Assembly (NCBI GenBank): GCA_020725525.1
Contig: DYEX01000092.1
Location: 1-38,433 of the forward strand
Direction: 5' to 3'
Length of the DNA: 38,433 nt
Origin: Desulfovirgula sp.
GTDB taxonomy: Bacteria; Bacillota; Desulfotomaculia; Desulfotomaculales; Desulfovirgulaceae
Shown: positions 14,031-23,656 of the stretch, one piece after another
Layout: every line of letters begins with the position of its first letter
Position numbering within the stretch: position 1 is the first letter of the stretch
Position numbers and translations under genes: made by a program
The notes under the pieces: generated by a model
What the model was told of the DNA's origin: nothing
The model's input: the letters and a program-made list of their open reading frames with translations, nothing else
The model's database searches: none

Positions 14031-14993
14031 ATGCTGGAGTTGTTTGAGGAAATTAAAGATGAATTGGCCATCGTAGAACGGGAATTGCAAGCCACCTTGC
14101 AAACCCCGGATCCTTTTCTCACCGAAACCTCTACCCATCTTTTAAAAGCAGGGGGAAAGCGCCTGCGCCCCGCCTTTAGCTTGTTAGGAGGTAAGTGCGC
14201 CAATTTTCACCTGGAGCGGGTCCTACCCCTAGCGGTAGCTTTAGAACTCATCCATATGGCTACCCTGGTTCACGATGACGTGGTGGACGCGGCCATGACC
14301 CGTCGCGGTGTACCAACCATTAAGGCCCGCTGGGGGAACCGGATTTCTACCCATATAGGAGACTACCTGTTTGCCCAATCTCTGATTCTTATTGCCAGTT
14401 ATGATGAACCCCTGATACCCCGGGTGCTGGCCAATACCAGCGTAAAAATGTGCGAAGGAGAAATCCAGCAAATATCCGGCTCCTTTGATACCGGGCAAAC
14501 GGTGAAGGATTATTTTTATCGCATTAACCGCAAAACCGCCCTGCTCATTGCCGCCAGCTGCCAGTTAGGAGCTGTAGCCTGCGGTGCTTCAAAGGAAATA
14601 CATTTTGCTTTACGTCGGTACGGGCACAACATCGGCATGGCCTTTCAAATAACCGACGACATCCTGGACCTGGTGGCTGAGCAACGCCAGCTGGGCAAAC
14701 CGGTGGGCAGCGACTTGCGCCAGGGCATTATTACCCTGCCGGTCATTTACGCCCTGGAGCACAGCCCCCAGCGGGAACGTTTGAGGACATTGATTTTATC
14801 CCGGGAGAAGGATGAGGAACAGGTCCAGGAAGCAATAGCCCTCATCCGGCATTGTGGGGGAATTGAACATTCCATTCAAATTGCCGAAAAATATGTCTGG
14901 AAGGCCAAAGTAGCCTTAAGGAATCTACCCGACCGCCCGGCCAAGAGTATTTTAGCAGCTATTGCAGATTTTGTAAGCATCAGAAAATTCTAG
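14031..14993 (+). CDS. Polyprenyl diphosphate synthase (heptaprenyl type)
   Basis: A 320-residue all-helical trans-prenyltransferase that condenses isopentenyl diphosphate onto allylic diphosphates, probably making the side chain of menaquinone. The first Asp-rich motif DDVVD is at residues 82-86 and the second, DDILD, starts near residue 209. LLKAGGKRLRP near residue 37 is the conserved IPP-binding segment. The chain-length class (HepT/IspB-like) is inferred from overall resemblance, not decided. ATG 14031 follows AGGA with short spacing. It is followed after 17 bases by the siroheme gene, so it may head the heme operon; linkage of quinone and heme synthesis would suit a respiratory anaerobe. 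Confidence 0.87.
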   Translation: MLELFEEIKDELAIVERELQATLQTPDPFLTETSTHLLKAGGKRLRPAFSLLGGKCANFHLERVLPLAVALELIHMATLVHDDVVDAAMTRRGVPTIKARWGNRISTHIGDYLFAQSLILIASYDEPLIPRVLANTSVKMCEGEIQQISGSFDTGQTVKDYFYRINRKTALLIAASCQLGAVACGASKEIHFALRRYGHNIGMAFQITDDILDLVAEQRQLGKPVGSDLRQGIITLPVIYALEHSPQRERLRTLILSREKDEEQVQEAIALIRHCGGIEHSIQIAEKYVWKAKVALRNLPDRPAKSILAAIADFVSIRKF

Positions 14994-15010
14994 ATAAGGG
15001 ACTGAAGCTA

Positions 15011-15658
15011 TTGCCCAAATGTTACCCTGTTTCGTTAATTTTATCCCAGCGTCCGTGCCTGGTAGTGGGCGGCGGCAGTATCGCGGAGCGTAAGGTATTA
15101 TCCCTCCTGGCCTGTGAGGCTAAGGTAAAGGTGGTCAGTCCGGCCCTTACCCCGGTCTTGCAGGAACTGGTAAAAAAGGGGCAAATTAGCTATCGACAGG
15201 GGGAATACGAAACATCTGACCTTACAGGTGTCTTTCTGGTAATTGCCGCCACCGATCAGGACGAGATCAATCGCCGGGTAGCCGCAGAGGCAATGAACCG
15301 AAATGTGCTGGTAAACGTGGTGGATGATCCACCCCGCGGGAATTTCTATGTCCCGGCAGTGGTCCGGCGAGGTTCCCTGCAAATCGCCATTTCTACTGAT
15401 GGTAAAAGCCCTCTTCTGGCCCGGAAGATTAAAGAAGAATTGGAAGAACGTTATGGGCCTGAGTACGGCCCGGTGGTCGATTTACTGGGAGAAATACGCC
15501 ACGATATTTTGGAACACACTCCCGACTCCCGGAAAAGACGGGACCTGCTAACGTCAATCCTGGATGATCAGGTTCTGCAGCTGTTAGCCAGGGGAGAACT
15601 CAAGCAAGCAAAGGAGCGGGTAATTAATGCTTATCATCGCGGTCGGAGTCAACCATAG
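15011..15658 (+). CDS. Precorrin-2 dehydrogenase / sirohydrochlorin ferrochelatase-type protein
   Basis: A 215-residue member of the CysG N-terminal/MET8/SirC family. It oxidises precorrin-2 with NAD+ to sirohydrochlorin and in some members also inserts iron to give siroheme. Visible are the Rossmann start [13 protein letters not shown], then FLVIAATD and [32 protein letters not shown] (written here as landmarks for residues ~98-130), and a helical C-terminal domain. No separate ferrochelatase (SirB/CbiK) lies in the operon, so this protein may do both steps. TTG 15011 is the only suitable start and has a weak AAGGGA site. The end overlaps hemA by 32 bases. Confidence 0.88.
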   Translation: MPKCYPVSLILSQRPCLVVGGGSIAERKVLSLLACEAKVKVVSPALTPVLQELVKKGQISYRQGEYETSDLTGVFLVIAATDQDEINRRVAAEAMNRNVLVNVVDDPPRGNFYVPAVVRRGSLQIAISTDGKSPLLARKIKEELEERYGPEYGPVVDLLGEIRHDILEHTPDSRKRRDLLTSILDDQVLQLLARGELKQAKERVINAYHRGRSQP

Positions 15659-16952
15659 AACAGCGCCGGTGGAAATACGGGAACGGCTTTCCTTCTCGGA
15701 ACATTCCCTGGAAGTATCTTTGGCCCGGTTAAATAGTTATCCGGCTATTGAGGGGAGTGTTATTCTATCTACCTGCAACCGGACGGAAATTTACGCCGCC
15801 ACGCGGGAACTGGACGAGGGGTTAAATGCCATTTGGGATTTCCTCTCCCGGAAATCGGGGGTGGATATTTCCGAAATTAAAAACTGTACCTATGCCCATA
15901 CCCTCTATGATACCATCCGCCACCTGTTCCGGGTAGCAGCCGGTTTGGATTCCATGATCCTGGGAGAAACCCAAATTCTAGGTCAGGTGCGCCGTGCCTA
16001 TCAGCTGGCGTGTCAGTACGGGGCAACCAACCGGGTGCTGAATACCCTGTTCCAGCAGGCCATCACCGTGGGCAAACGGGTGCGCACGGAAACGGGTATC
16101 GATCAGAACGCCGTATCCATCAGCTATGCCGCCGTGGAGCTGGCCAAACAAAAATTCAAGGACCTCTCCGGACGCTCGGTGTTAGTTATTGGCGCAGGCA
16201 AGATGAGCGAGTTGACCGCCCGCCACCTGGTAGCCAACGGTGTATCGGGAGTAATTGTTTCCAACCGCTCCTACCAGAGGGCTATCAACCTGGCCGCCCA
16301 GTTTAATGGCCGGGCAGTAAAATTCGATCAACTTTACCACTATATCGAAGAAGCGGACATTATCATCAGCTGTACCGCGGCCTCCCACTATGTGGTGCGT
16401 GTTCATGATGTGGCGGAAGCCATCGCCCGCCGGCAGGGCCGGGAGTTGATGATCATCGACATTGCGGTACCCCGGGACATTGACCCGGCGGTGGGCCAGT
16501 TGCCGGGAGTAACCCTTTATGATATAGATGATCTGCAACAGGTGGTCGATCACAACCTGGCCCAGCGCAAAAAGGCCGCCGTGGCGGCAGAAAGCATCAT
16601 TGAAGAAGAACTGGATCAGTTTATGCAATGGTTGAGTATGCAGTTTGTCGTGCCCACCATTGCAGCTTTAAAGCAACGGGGAGAAGAAATCAAACAAAAG
16701 GAATTGCGCCGGGCACTCAACCGGCTGGGGGACATTTCCGAACATGATCGCAAGGTGGTCAGTTCCCTGGCCAACTCCATTGTTAATCAGCTGTTACACG
16801 TCCCGGTAACCCAGCTGAAGGCCTATGCCCTTACCCCCGAGGGTCACCTGTATATGAAAGTATTACAAAATCTTTTTAAACTGGAGATTCCAGGGGAACA
16901 ATCCCAGGCCGGCAAAAAGCCTGTTCAGGGTAACCTGGCCACCGGTAGATAA
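15627..16952 (+). CDS. hemA: Glutamyl-tRNA reductase
   Basis: First enzyme of the C5 route to tetrapyrroles: NADPH-dependent reduction of glutamyl-tRNA(Glu) to glutamate-1-semialdehyde. It opens with [15 protein letters not shown]; Cys50 in [10 protein letters not shown] is the catalytic nucleophile. The NADPH domain starts near [15 protein letters not shown] and the C-terminal dimerisation helix is complete. Length 441 residues, normal for the family. ATG 15627 lies inside the end of the upstream gene, about 11 bases after AAGGAG. The product is taken up by HemL, encoded at the end of the same operon. Confidence 0.96.
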   Translation: MLIIAVGVNHRTAPVEIRERLSFSEHSLEVSLARLNSYPAIEGSVILSTCNRTEIYAATRELDEGLNAIWDFLSRKSGVDISEIKNCTYAHTLYDTIRHLFRVAAGLDSMILGETQILGQVRRAYQLACQYGATNRVLNTLFQQAITVGKRVRTETGIDQNAVSISYAAVELAKQKFKDLSGRSVLVIGAGKMSELTARHLVANGVSGVIVSNRSYQRAINLAAQFNGRAVKFDQLYHYIEEADIIISCTAASHYVVRVHDVAEAIARRQGRELMIIDIAVPRDIDPAVGQLPGVTLYDIDDLQQVVDHNLAQRKKAAVAAESIIEEELDQFMQWLSMQFVVPTIAALKQRGEEIKQKELRRALNRLGDISEHDRKVVSSLANSIVNQLLHVPVTQLKAYALTPEGHLYMKVLQNLFKLEIPGEQSQAGKKPVQGNLATGR

Positions 16953-17045
16953 GATTAAAATCCCGCTGAAGAGGGTAAGCTGGTGGCAGCAGTGCCCGAC
17001 TACCTGACTACGAGAGCGGGCCTTATATTTATGGAGGCAAAATTG

Positions 17046-18044
17046 ATGAAGCAAGAAATTATTATCGGTACCCGGGACAGTCAGCTGGCCATGTGGCAGG
17101 CCCGGTGGGTATTAGAACAACTGCAAACGCTATACCCCCAGAAAAAGTTTGTCCTGCGTGGTATGAAAACCCGGGGAGATCACATCCTGGACGTAGCCCT
17201 GGCTAAAATAGGGGATAAGGGCTTATTTACTAAAGAACTGGAAGTGGCTCTGGCCGCACACGAAATTGACCTGGCGGTTCACAGTATGAAAGACCTTCCC
17301 ACCCAGTTGCCCGAAGGTCTAATCATCGGAGCATTTTGCCCGCGTGAGCATCCGGGAGATGTATTGATTTCCCGCTCAGGTCTTACCCTGGAAAAACTAC
17401 CGGCAGGTGCCCGCATTGGTACCAGCAGTTTGCGACGGACTGCTCAGTTGTTACATTACAGGCCTGATTTCAACATTACCACCATCCGTGGAAATCTGAC
17501 CACCCGGCTGCGCAAGTTGGAGGAATTAAATCTGGATGCCCTGATCCTGGCCTATGCCGGAATACATCGCCTGGGGCAGGATGTACGCATTACCCAGCAT
17601 ATTTCCTTTGACATCTGCCTGCCGGCGGTAGGCCAGGGGGCCATTGGGATTGAAATCCGGGCGGACGATCCGGAGATCCAGCAGTTAATTCGTCCCCTGG
17701 ATGACCCTCATTCCCGGGCGACAATTACCGCTGAAAGAGCCCTGATGCGCAAACTGGAAGGTGGCTGCCAGGTACCCATTGGCGCCCTGGGCCGGATAAA
17801 GAATAACCAGTTGCTCCTGGAAGGGGTGGTAGCCAGTCTCGATGGCCGCCAGCTGGTTCGGGACAGGATTTCCGGTCCACCAGAGAGGGCAGAACAGTTG
17901 GGGGAAGAGCTGGCTGGCAAGTTAATAAAACTGGGAGCCGGGGAAATCTTAAAGACGGCAAGACGGGAGTTTGATCTGGATGAAAAAGGGAACTGTTTAT
18001 CTGGTGGGAGCAGGTCCCGGGGATCCGGGACTGATTACTGTTAA
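17046..18044 (+). CDS. hemC: Porphobilinogen deaminase (hydroxymethylbilane synthase)
   Basis: Polymerises four porphobilinogens into hydroxymethylbilane on a dipyrromethane cofactor. GTRDSQLAMWQ opens the protein, KDLPTQLPEGL and RRTAQLLHYRPD are the substrate-binding segments, and Cys241 in EGGCQVPIGA carries the cofactor. ATG 17046 has GGAGG 8 bases upstream; earlier starts (GTG 16983, ATG 17031) lack a good site. At 332 residues it runs ~20 residues past the usual end because its stop lies 65 bases inside the next gene. That tail (Gly/Ser/Arg-rich) is probably not functional. Confidence 0.95.
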   Translation: MKQEIIIGTRDSQLAMWQARWVLEQLQTLYPQKKFVLRGMKTRGDHILDVALAKIGDKGLFTKELEVALAAHEIDLAVHSMKDLPTQLPEGLIIGAFCPREHPGDVLISRSGLTLEKLPAGARIGTSSLRRTAQLLHYRPDFNITTIRGNLTTRLRKLEELNLDALILAYAGIHRLGQDVRITQHISFDICLPAVGQGAIGIEIRADDPEIQQLIRPLDDPHSRATITAERALMRKLEGGCQVPIGALGRIKNNQLLLEGVVASLDGRQLVRDRISGPPERAEQLGEELAGKLIKLGAGEILKTARREFDLDEKGNCLSGGSRSRGSGTDYC

Positions 18045-19515
18045 GGGTCTAGCCTGTATCCAAGAGGCCGATGTGGTCGTTTACGACCGCCTGGTCAGTC
18101 CCAAACTGCTGTCCCATGTTGCTCCCGAGGCAGAACTGATCTATGTGGGTAAAAGCCCAGCTGGCCATGCCATGACCCAGGAAGAAATCAACCGACTGCT
18201 GGTGGAAAGGGCCGGCAGGGGACAGGTGGTGGTACGTCTCAAAGGAGGCGATCCCTTTGTCTTCGGCCGGGGCGGGGAAGAGGCCGAAGTTTTGGTCCAA
18301 GCCAGTATCCCCTTTGAAGTGGTGCCGGGAATTACCTCGGCCATTGCCGTGCCGGCTTACGCGGGCATTCCGGTTACCCACCGGGATTGTACTTCCACAC
18401 TGGCGATCATCACCGGCAATGAGGATCCCTGTAAGGAAGGCTCCCGCATCCGCTGGGAAAAGCTGGCCACCGCAGTAGACACCCTGGTTTTTCTCATGGG
18501 CATGACCAACCTGGAATCTATTGTCAGCCAGCTCATCCAACACGGCCGTGATCCCAAAACACCGGTGGCGGTAATCCGCTGGGGTACCCGGCCGGAGCAG
18601 AAAACCCTGGTAGGTACCTTAGAAAACATCGTCTCCCGGGCACGGGAAGCTGGCCTGACCAATCCAGCCGTGATTATCGTGGGCGAAGTGGTATCCCTGC
18701 GGAACAAGCTGTCCTGGTTTGAGAAAAAGCCTCTTTTCGGCAAGCGGGTCCTGGTTACCCGGAGCCGGGAACAGGCCAGTCAGTTATCCCGGGCCATTGA
18801 AGAACTGGGAGGCGAAGCGGTGGAGTTTCCCACCATCCGCATAGTGGAGCCGGAAAGCTACGCACCCATGGACACAGCCATTGCCCGGCTGGATTCCTAT
18901 CGCTGGATTATTTTTACCAGTGTCAATGGAGTTCGTTTCTTTTTCTCCCGTTTACTGCAACAGGGCAAAGATGTCCGGGATCTCAAGGGGGCAAATCTCT
19001 GTGCCATCGGGCCGAAAACTAAAGAAGCCCTGGAAAGGTACGCTCTGAAAGTTACTTACGTACCCGATGAATACCGGGCAGAACAAATCATGGCCGGTTT
19101 AAAGGACCAGATCAAACCAGGCGACCGCATCCTCTTACCCCGGGCAGATATTGCCCGGAAAGTGTTAGCCGAGCTACTTTCCGATTTGGGTGCGCTGGTA
19201 GAAGAAGTGGTGGCTTACCGCACCACCCCTGCTGGGGAGAACATTGAGCTGGTACGACAAATGCTGGCCGAAGGAAAGATCCACATTATTACTTTTACCA
19301 GCTCGTCAACCGTACGCAATTTTGTTGGACTGCTGAAGGAACACCAGCTACCCCGGTTATTACAAGGAGTGATGGTGGCCTGTATCGGCCCGGTCACTGC
19401 CCGCACCGCCCGGGAACTGGGCCTGCCCGTACACGTACAGGCCCGCCACTATACCATTGAAGGCTTGATCGAGGCCATTTTGGAAGCAGTCCAGGGAAGG
19501 GGTCAAGATGATTAG
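17980..19515 (+). CDS. cobA-hemD: Uroporphyrinogen-III C-methyltransferase / uroporphyrinogen-III synthase fusion
   Basis: A two-domain protein of 511 residues. Residues ~1-245 are the SAM-dependent SUMT (CobA), with VYLVGAGPGDPGL, VRLKGGDPFVFGRGGEE and VVPGITSA, which methylates uroporphyrinogen III at C2 and C7 to precorrin-2. Residues ~250-511 are HemD, which cyclises hydroxymethylbilane with inversion of ring D; VLVTRSREQASQLS and TFTSSSTVRNF are its landmarks. The fusion is common in Firmicutes and ties uroporphyrinogen III formation to siroheme synthesis. ATG 17980 overlaps hemC; GGGAG lies ~10 bases upstream. The stop overlaps ahbC. Confidence 0.95.
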   Translation: MKKGTVYLVGAGPGDPGLITVKGLACIQEADVVVYDRLVSPKLLSHVAPEAELIYVGKSPAGHAMTQEEINRLLVERAGRGQVVVRLKGGDPFVFGRGGEEAEVLVQASIPFEVVPGITSAIAVPAYAGIPVTHRDCTSTLAIITGNEDPCKEGSRIRWEKLATAVDTLVFLMGMTNLESIVSQLIQHGRDPKTPVAVIRWGTRPEQKTLVGTLENIVSRAREAGLTNPAVIIVGEVVSLRNKLSWFEKKPLFGKRVLVTRSREQASQLSRAIEELGGEAVEFPTIRIVEPESYAPMDTAIARLDSYRWIIFTSVNGVRFFFSRLLQQGKDVRDLKGANLCAIGPKTKEALERYALKVTYVPDEYRAEQIMAGLKDQIKPGDRILLPRADIARKVLAELLSDLGALVEEVVAYRTTPAGENIELVRQMLAEGKIHIITFTSSSTVRNFVGLLKEHQLPRLLQGVMVACIGPVTARTARELGLPVHVQARHYTIEGLIEAILEAVQGRGQDD

Positions 19516-20683
19516 CATCAGCAAATTGCTCCTGGAAACCGCGAATTTTGGTGATCAACTGCGTTATAGCCCTTCCTCCCGTAATCAGATCCACGGAGTG
19601 GCGGCAGGTCAGGGCCCGGTCGTGGTATGGAACATAACCCGCGCCTGCAACCTGCGCTGCATCCACTGTTACGCCAGTGCGGTTAATCAGAGACACCCCG
19701 GGGAGCTGTCCACTGCCGAGGGCAAAAAATTTATTGACGACCTGGCCGCCTTCAAAGTACCAGTACTGTTATTTTCCGGCGGCGAACCCCTGATGCGCCA
19801 GGACTTTTTTGAATTGGCGGAGTATGCCACCAGCCGGGGCATCCGCACCACCGTTTCCACCAACGGCACCCTGATTACCCATGCCGTGGCCCGTCGTTTA
19901 AAAGAGATTGGCGTGGGATACGTGGGCATCAGTCTGGACGGTATCAGGGAAATTAACGACCAATTCCGGGGCCGGCCGGGAGCTTTTCAATCCGCCCTGG
20001 AGGGCATCCGCAACTGTCTGGCGGTAGGGCAGCGGGTGGGACTTCGCTTTACCATCAACCGGTACAATTTTAACCAGGTGGAAGCCATCTTTGAACTCAT
20101 TGAAAAGGAAAACATTCCCCGGGTATGTTTTTACCATCTGGTTTACAGCGGCAGGGGACGGGAGATGTTAAAAGATGTCCTTACCCACCAGGAATCCCGG
20201 GCCGTCCTGGACCTGATCATGGAAAAGACCCTCTATTTTCACCGCCGGGGTCTGACCAAAGAGATCTTAACGGTGGATAACCATGCCGATGGGGTTTATG
20301 TATATTTGAAATTACGGGAACGGGATTCCCAAAGAGCAGAGCGGGTTTATGAGCTACTTTTGCAAAACGGGGGCAACCGTTCCGGCATTGCCATTGCTGC
20401 CGTGGACTGGGAAGGAAATGTCCACCCGGACCAGTTTACTCCCCAGTACACCTTCGGCAATGTGCGGGAAAAAAGCTTTGGTGAAATCTGGACGGATCTT
20501 TCCCAACCCATTCTGGCCGGGCTAAAAAACCGCCGGCCCTTTTTAAAGGGACGCTGTGCCCGCTGTCGCTGGCTGGAAATTTGCAACGGCAATTTCCGCA
20601 GCCGGGCGGAAGCAGTATATGACGATTTCTGGGCACCCGATCCCGCCTGCTATTTGACGGATGAGGAAATCGGCATCGCTTAA
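19508..20683 (+). CDS. ahbC: AhbC, radical SAM 12,18-didecarboxysiroheme deacetylase
   Basis: A radical-SAM/SPASM-type enzyme of 391 residues. Cys47, Cys51 and Cys54 in CNLRCIHC bind the SAM-cleaving [4Fe-4S] cluster. LLFSGGEPLMR is the SAM-binding GGE motif. The C-terminal CARCRWLEIC motif and the final CYLTDEE supply auxiliary-cluster cysteines. In the alternative heme pathway AhbC removes the acetate groups of didecarboxysiroheme to give Fe-coproporphyrin III. The assignment rests on family resemblance plus position beside ahbD, ahbA and ahbB. ATG 19508 overlaps the end of cobA-hemD by 8 bases. Confidence 0.9.
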   Translation: MISISKLLLETANFGDQLRYSPSSRNQIHGVAAGQGPVVVWNITRACNLRCIHCYASAVNQRHPGELSTAEGKKFIDDLAAFKVPVLLFSGGEPLMRQDFFELAEYATSRGIRTTVSTNGTLITHAVARRLKEIGVGYVGISLDGIREINDQFRGRPGAFQSALEGIRNCLAVGQRVGLRFTINRYNFNQVEAIFELIEKENIPRVCFYHLVYSGRGREMLKDVLTHQESRAVLDLIMEKTLYFHRRGLTKEILTVDNHADGVYVYLKLRERDSQRAERVYELLLQNGGNRSGIAIAAVDWEGNVHPDQFTPQYTFGNVREKSFGEIWTDLSQPILAGLKNRRPFLKGRCARCRWLEICNGNFRSRAEAVYDDFWAPDPACYLTDEEIGIA

Positions 20684-20701
20684 CATATGGAGGTGCGTTT
20701 G

Positions 20702-21679
20702 GTGACCTTTCCCATAACCCGTCCCCGCCGGCTGCGGGTGAATGAAAACATCCGCCGTCTGGTTCGGGAAACCTACCTGATGGTAGACGACCTTATCTAC
20801 CCGCTGTTTGTCACCCACGGCCAGGGAGTCCAAAAAACCGTGGAAGCCATGCCTGGGGTGTATAACTTTTCCGTTGATATGCTTCTGGAAGAGGTAGCTC
20901 AGGTGGTGGAACTGGGCATTCCCGGGATTCTCCTTTTCGGCATTCCTCATGCCAAGGATGAAATGGGTCTTGAAGCCTATGACGATGAGGGAATTGTGCA
21001 GCAGGCCGTGCGGGCTATCAAGCGGGAGTTCCCTGAACTGGTAGTCATTACCGATGTCTGTCTTTGCGAATACACCAGCCACGGCCACTGCGGGGTAGTG
21101 GACCGGGGACGCATCTTAAATGACCCGACCCTTGAGCTGCTGACCCGCACGGCCCTTTCTCATGCCCGGGCGGGGGCCGATATGGTAGCTCCTTCCGATA
21201 TGATGGACGGCCGGGTAGCGGCCATCCGCCGCGCTTTGGACGAAGCCGGGTTCCAGGATGTATCCATCATGGCCTACGCGGCCAAGTACGCTTCTGCCTT
21301 TTACGGCCCTTTCCGGGAAGCTGCCGGGTCGGCACCTCAGTTTGGCGACCGCCGCTCCTACCAGATGGATCCCCCCAATGCCCGGGAGGCGCTGCGGGAA
21401 ATCGCCCTGGATATTGAAGAAGGGGCAGACATCGTTATGGTTAAGCCTGCCCTGGCCTACCTGGATATTGTCCGGCGGGTGCGGGATGCCTTCAACTACC
21501 CGGTAGCAGTTTATAACGTTAGTGGTGAATATGCTATGGTTAAAGCCGCTTCCTTACGCGGCTGGATTGACGAACGCCGGGTTGTCCTGGAAACCCTCAC
21601 CGGAATGAAACGGGCAGGAGCCGATATTATTATTACTTACCACGCGAAGGATGTGGTCCGCTGGTTGCGGGAAGGTTAG
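20702..21679 (+). CDS. hemB: Delta-aminolevulinic acid dehydratase (porphobilinogen synthase)
   Basis: Condenses two 5-aminolevulinates to porphobilinogen. The zinc-type cysteine motif is present in [14 protein letters not shown], so it is probably a Zn-dependent form. Schiff-base lysines lie in [14 protein letters not shown] and [14 protein letters not shown] 20702 is chosen because GGAGGT lies 8 bases upstream; ATG 20687 overlaps that site. Length ~325 residues, normal. It sits between the two radical-SAM genes, 18 bases after ahbC. Confidence 0.96.
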   Translation: MTFPITRPRRLRVNENIRRLVRETYLMVDDLIYPLFVTHGQGVQKTVEAMPGVYNFSVDMLLEEVAQVVELGIPGILLFGIPHAKDEMGLEAYDDEGIVQQAVRAIKREFPELVVITDVCLCEYTSHGHCGVVDRGRILNDPTLELLTRTALSHARAGADMVAPSDMMDGRVAAIRRALDEAGFQDVSIMAYAAKYASAFYGPFREAAGSAPQFGDRRSYQMDPPNAREALREIALDIEEGADIVMVKPALAYLDIVRRVRDAFNYPVAVYNVSGEYAMVKAASLRGWIDERRVVLETLTGMKRAGADIIITYHAKDVVRWLREG

Positions 21680-21700
21680 TTTTTGAGAGGGTGTTCAACC

Positions 21701-22720
21701 GTGCTGGTTTCCTGGAATACTACCAACGCCTGTAATCTGACCTGCCGGCATTGCTACCGGGACGCCGGCGCCAGGTTGGAAGAAGAATTAAACACTTCCG
21801 AAGCTGCTAATCTAATTGATGAAATTGCCCGGGCCGGGTTTAAAATTATGATTTTCAGCGGGGGTGAACCCCTTCTACGGCCCGATATATATGAGCTGGT
21901 AGGGTATGCGGCCCGTAAAGGCCTGCGCCCGGTTTTTGGTACCAATGGTACATTAATTACCGGCAGTGTCGCCGAAAAATTAAAGCAAGCCGGGACGCTG
22001 GCCATGGGCATCAGCCTGGACAGCACCGAACCGGAACAGCACGATCGTTTCCGGGGCGTTCCGGGAGCCTGGCAGGCAGCCGTGGAGGGCATGGTGGCCT
22101 GCCGGAAAGCGGGTTTGCCCTTTCAAATTCATACCACGGTAGTGGAATGGAACTATGAACAGGTAGAGGCATTAACAGACCTGGCCGTGCGCATGGGAGC
22201 GGTGGCCCATCATGTGTTTTTCCTGGTACCCACCGGTCGTGCAGTAAATATCGAAGAGGAATCCTTAAGGGCCGAACAATACGAACGCCTGCTGTACCGC
22301 TTGATGAAAAAGCAAAGGGAAGTGCCCATTGAAGTGAAACCCACCTGTGCCCCCCAGTTTATGCGCATTGCCGCCCAGATGGGCTTAAAGCTGCGTTTCC
22401 AAAAGGGGTGCCTGGCTGGCACGGGTTACTGTATCGTCAGCCCCAAAGGCGACGTCCAGCCCTGCGCCTATTTAGACATTCCCGCGGGTAATGTGCGAGA
22501 GAAACCTTTCAGCCTGATCTGGCGGGATAACCCGGTATTCCAGCGGTTGCGTACTGGCGAGTACAGCGGAGACTGTGGGACCTGCCACTACCGGAATATT
22601 TGCGGTGGCTGCCGGGCACGGGCCTACTTCTACTATGGGGATTATATGGCCGAGGAACCCTGGTGCCTGTACCGGAAAGGCAAAACAGTACAGCGGGGGA
22701 ATAATCATGACTCTGGATAG
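21701..22720 (+). CDS. ahbD: AhbD, radical SAM heme synthase
   Basis: Radical-SAM/SPASM protein of 339 residues. Cys11, Cys15 and Cys18 in CNLTCRHC bind the SAM cluster and IMIFSGGEPLLRPD is the SAM-binding motif. A C-terminal auxiliary cluster is seen in CGTCHYRNICGGCRA. In the Ahb pathway AhbD oxidatively decarboxylates the two propionates of Fe-coproporphyrin III to vinyl groups, giving heme b. Telling AhbD from AhbC is based on resemblance and operon context. GTG 21701 has GAGGG 7 bases upstream; a TTG at 21683 lies in front of that site. The stop overlaps ahbA by 14 bases. Confidence 0.88.
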   Translation: MLVSWNTTNACNLTCRHCYRDAGARLEEELNTSEAANLIDEIARAGFKIMIFSGGEPLLRPDIYELVGYAARKGLRPVFGTNGTLITGSVAEKLKQAGTLAMGISLDSTEPEQHDRFRGVPGAWQAAVEGMVACRKAGLPFQIHTTVVEWNYEQVEALTDLAVRMGAVAHHVFFLVPTGRAVNIEEESLRAEQYERLLYRLMKKQREVPIEVKPTCAPQFMRIAAQMGLKLRFQKGCLAGTGYCIVSPKGDVQPCAYLDIPAGNVREKPFSLIWRDNPVFQRLRTGEYSGDCGTCHYRNICGGCRARAYFYYGDYMAEEPWCLYRKGKTVQRGNNHDSG

Positions 22721-23177
22721 TCTGGATAAACAGTTGTTGAATTTAATCCAAAGCCATCTACCCATCGTCCCGGAACCCTACCGGAAGCTGGCCGAAACCC
22801 TGGGCACCACTGAAGAGGATATCCTGGCCCGGTTAAAACGTTTGATTGAGAGTGGGGTCATCCGAAGGCTGGGGGCCATTTTTGACTCCCGCCAGGTAGG
22901 TTACAGCGGCACCCTCTGTGCTCTGAAGGTACCAGCAGAGAGAATTAAAGAGGTGGCTGCCGTTATCAACAGTTTCCCAGGAGTAACCCACAATTATTTA
23001 CGGGATCACCCTTATAACATGTGGTTTACTTTGCTGGTGGAATCCCCGGCCAGGTTGGAAGCCACCTTAGAAGAAATTAAAAAGCGCACCGGTATAGAGG
23101 ATATACTGCATCTCCCGGCCTCCAGAATTTTTAAGATCCGGGTGAACTTCGACCTGGGGGAGGATGAAAATGCTTAG
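22707..23177 (+). CDS. ahbA: AhbA, siroheme decarboxylase alpha subunit
   Basis: A 156-residue protein of the Lrp/AsnC-like fold. The N-terminal winged helix (LDKQLLNLIQSHLP...VIRRLGAIFDSRQVGYSGTL) is followed by a ligand domain with VTHNYLRDHPYNMWFTL, where siroheme-decarboxylase members carry the substrate-contacting His/Tyr residues. With AhbB it forms the decarboxylase that removes C12 and C18 acetate carboxyls of siroheme. It could be mistaken for a transcription regulator; its place between ahbD and ahbB favours the enzyme. GGGGG lies ~7 bases before ATG 22707. Confidence 0.9.
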   Translation: MTLDSLDKQLLNLIQSHLPIVPEPYRKLAETLGTTEEDILARLKRLIESGVIRRLGAIFDSRQVGYSGTLCALKVPAERIKEVAAVINSFPGVTHNYLRDHPYNMWFTLLVESPARLEATLEEIKKRTGIEDILHLPASRIFKIRVNFDLGEDENA

Positions 23178-23646
23178 CCAGCTGGATAAAGAAATTATCC
23201 GGGCCCTGCAGGAAGGTCTTCCCCTGGTTAGCCGACCTTTTCTGGCCCTGGCGGAAAAACTTGGTATCACTGAGGATGAATTGCTGGCCAAGGTCCAGGA
23301 TTTTGCCGAGCGGGGGGTTATCCGGCGCTTTGGCGCGGCAGTACGCCATCAGGATCTGGGTTTTGTCTCCAATGCCATGGTGGTCTGGCAGGTGCCGGAG
23401 GAACGCATCGAGGAAGTGGGCCGGCTGATGGCCACCTTTGACGAGGTTTCCCACTGTTATCAGCGTCCCGCTCGCCCACCGGACTGGCCATACAACCTGT
23501 TCACCGTTGTTCACGGGCAGACACCGGAAGATTGCCGGGAGATTGCCGCCCGGCTCTCCCGGGCCAGTGGCATTGCCAGCTACCGCCTGCTATTTAGTGT
23601 AGCCGAATTGAAGAAGAGCAGTATGAAATACTTTGTGGAGAAATGA
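23170..23646 (+). CDS. ahbB: AhbB, siroheme decarboxylase beta subunit
   Basis: A 158-residue paralogue of AhbA with the same layout: [14 protein letters not shown] at the N-terminus, [16 protein letters not shown], and the AhbB-type segment [17 protein letters not shown]. It forms the siroheme decarboxylase heterodimer with AhbA. ATG 23170 has GGAGG about 8 bases upstream; ATG 23164 is too near that site. It overlaps ahbA by 8 bases, supporting equimolar synthesis. Confidence 0.9.
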   Translation: MLSQLDKEIIRALQEGLPLVSRPFLALAEKLGITEDELLAKVQDFAERGVIRRFGAAVRHQDLGFVSNAMVVWQVPEERIEEVGRLMATFDEVSHCYQRPARPPDWPYNLFTVVHGQTPEDCREIAARLSRASGIASYRLLFSVAELKKSSMKYFVEK

Positions 23647-23656
23647 GGGTGGTATT

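Noticed and set aside
22707-23646. AhbA and AhbB as Lrp/AsnC transcription regulators
   Set aside because: The paired order between ahbD and hemL and the [12 protein letters not shown]-type segment fit siroheme decarboxylase instead.
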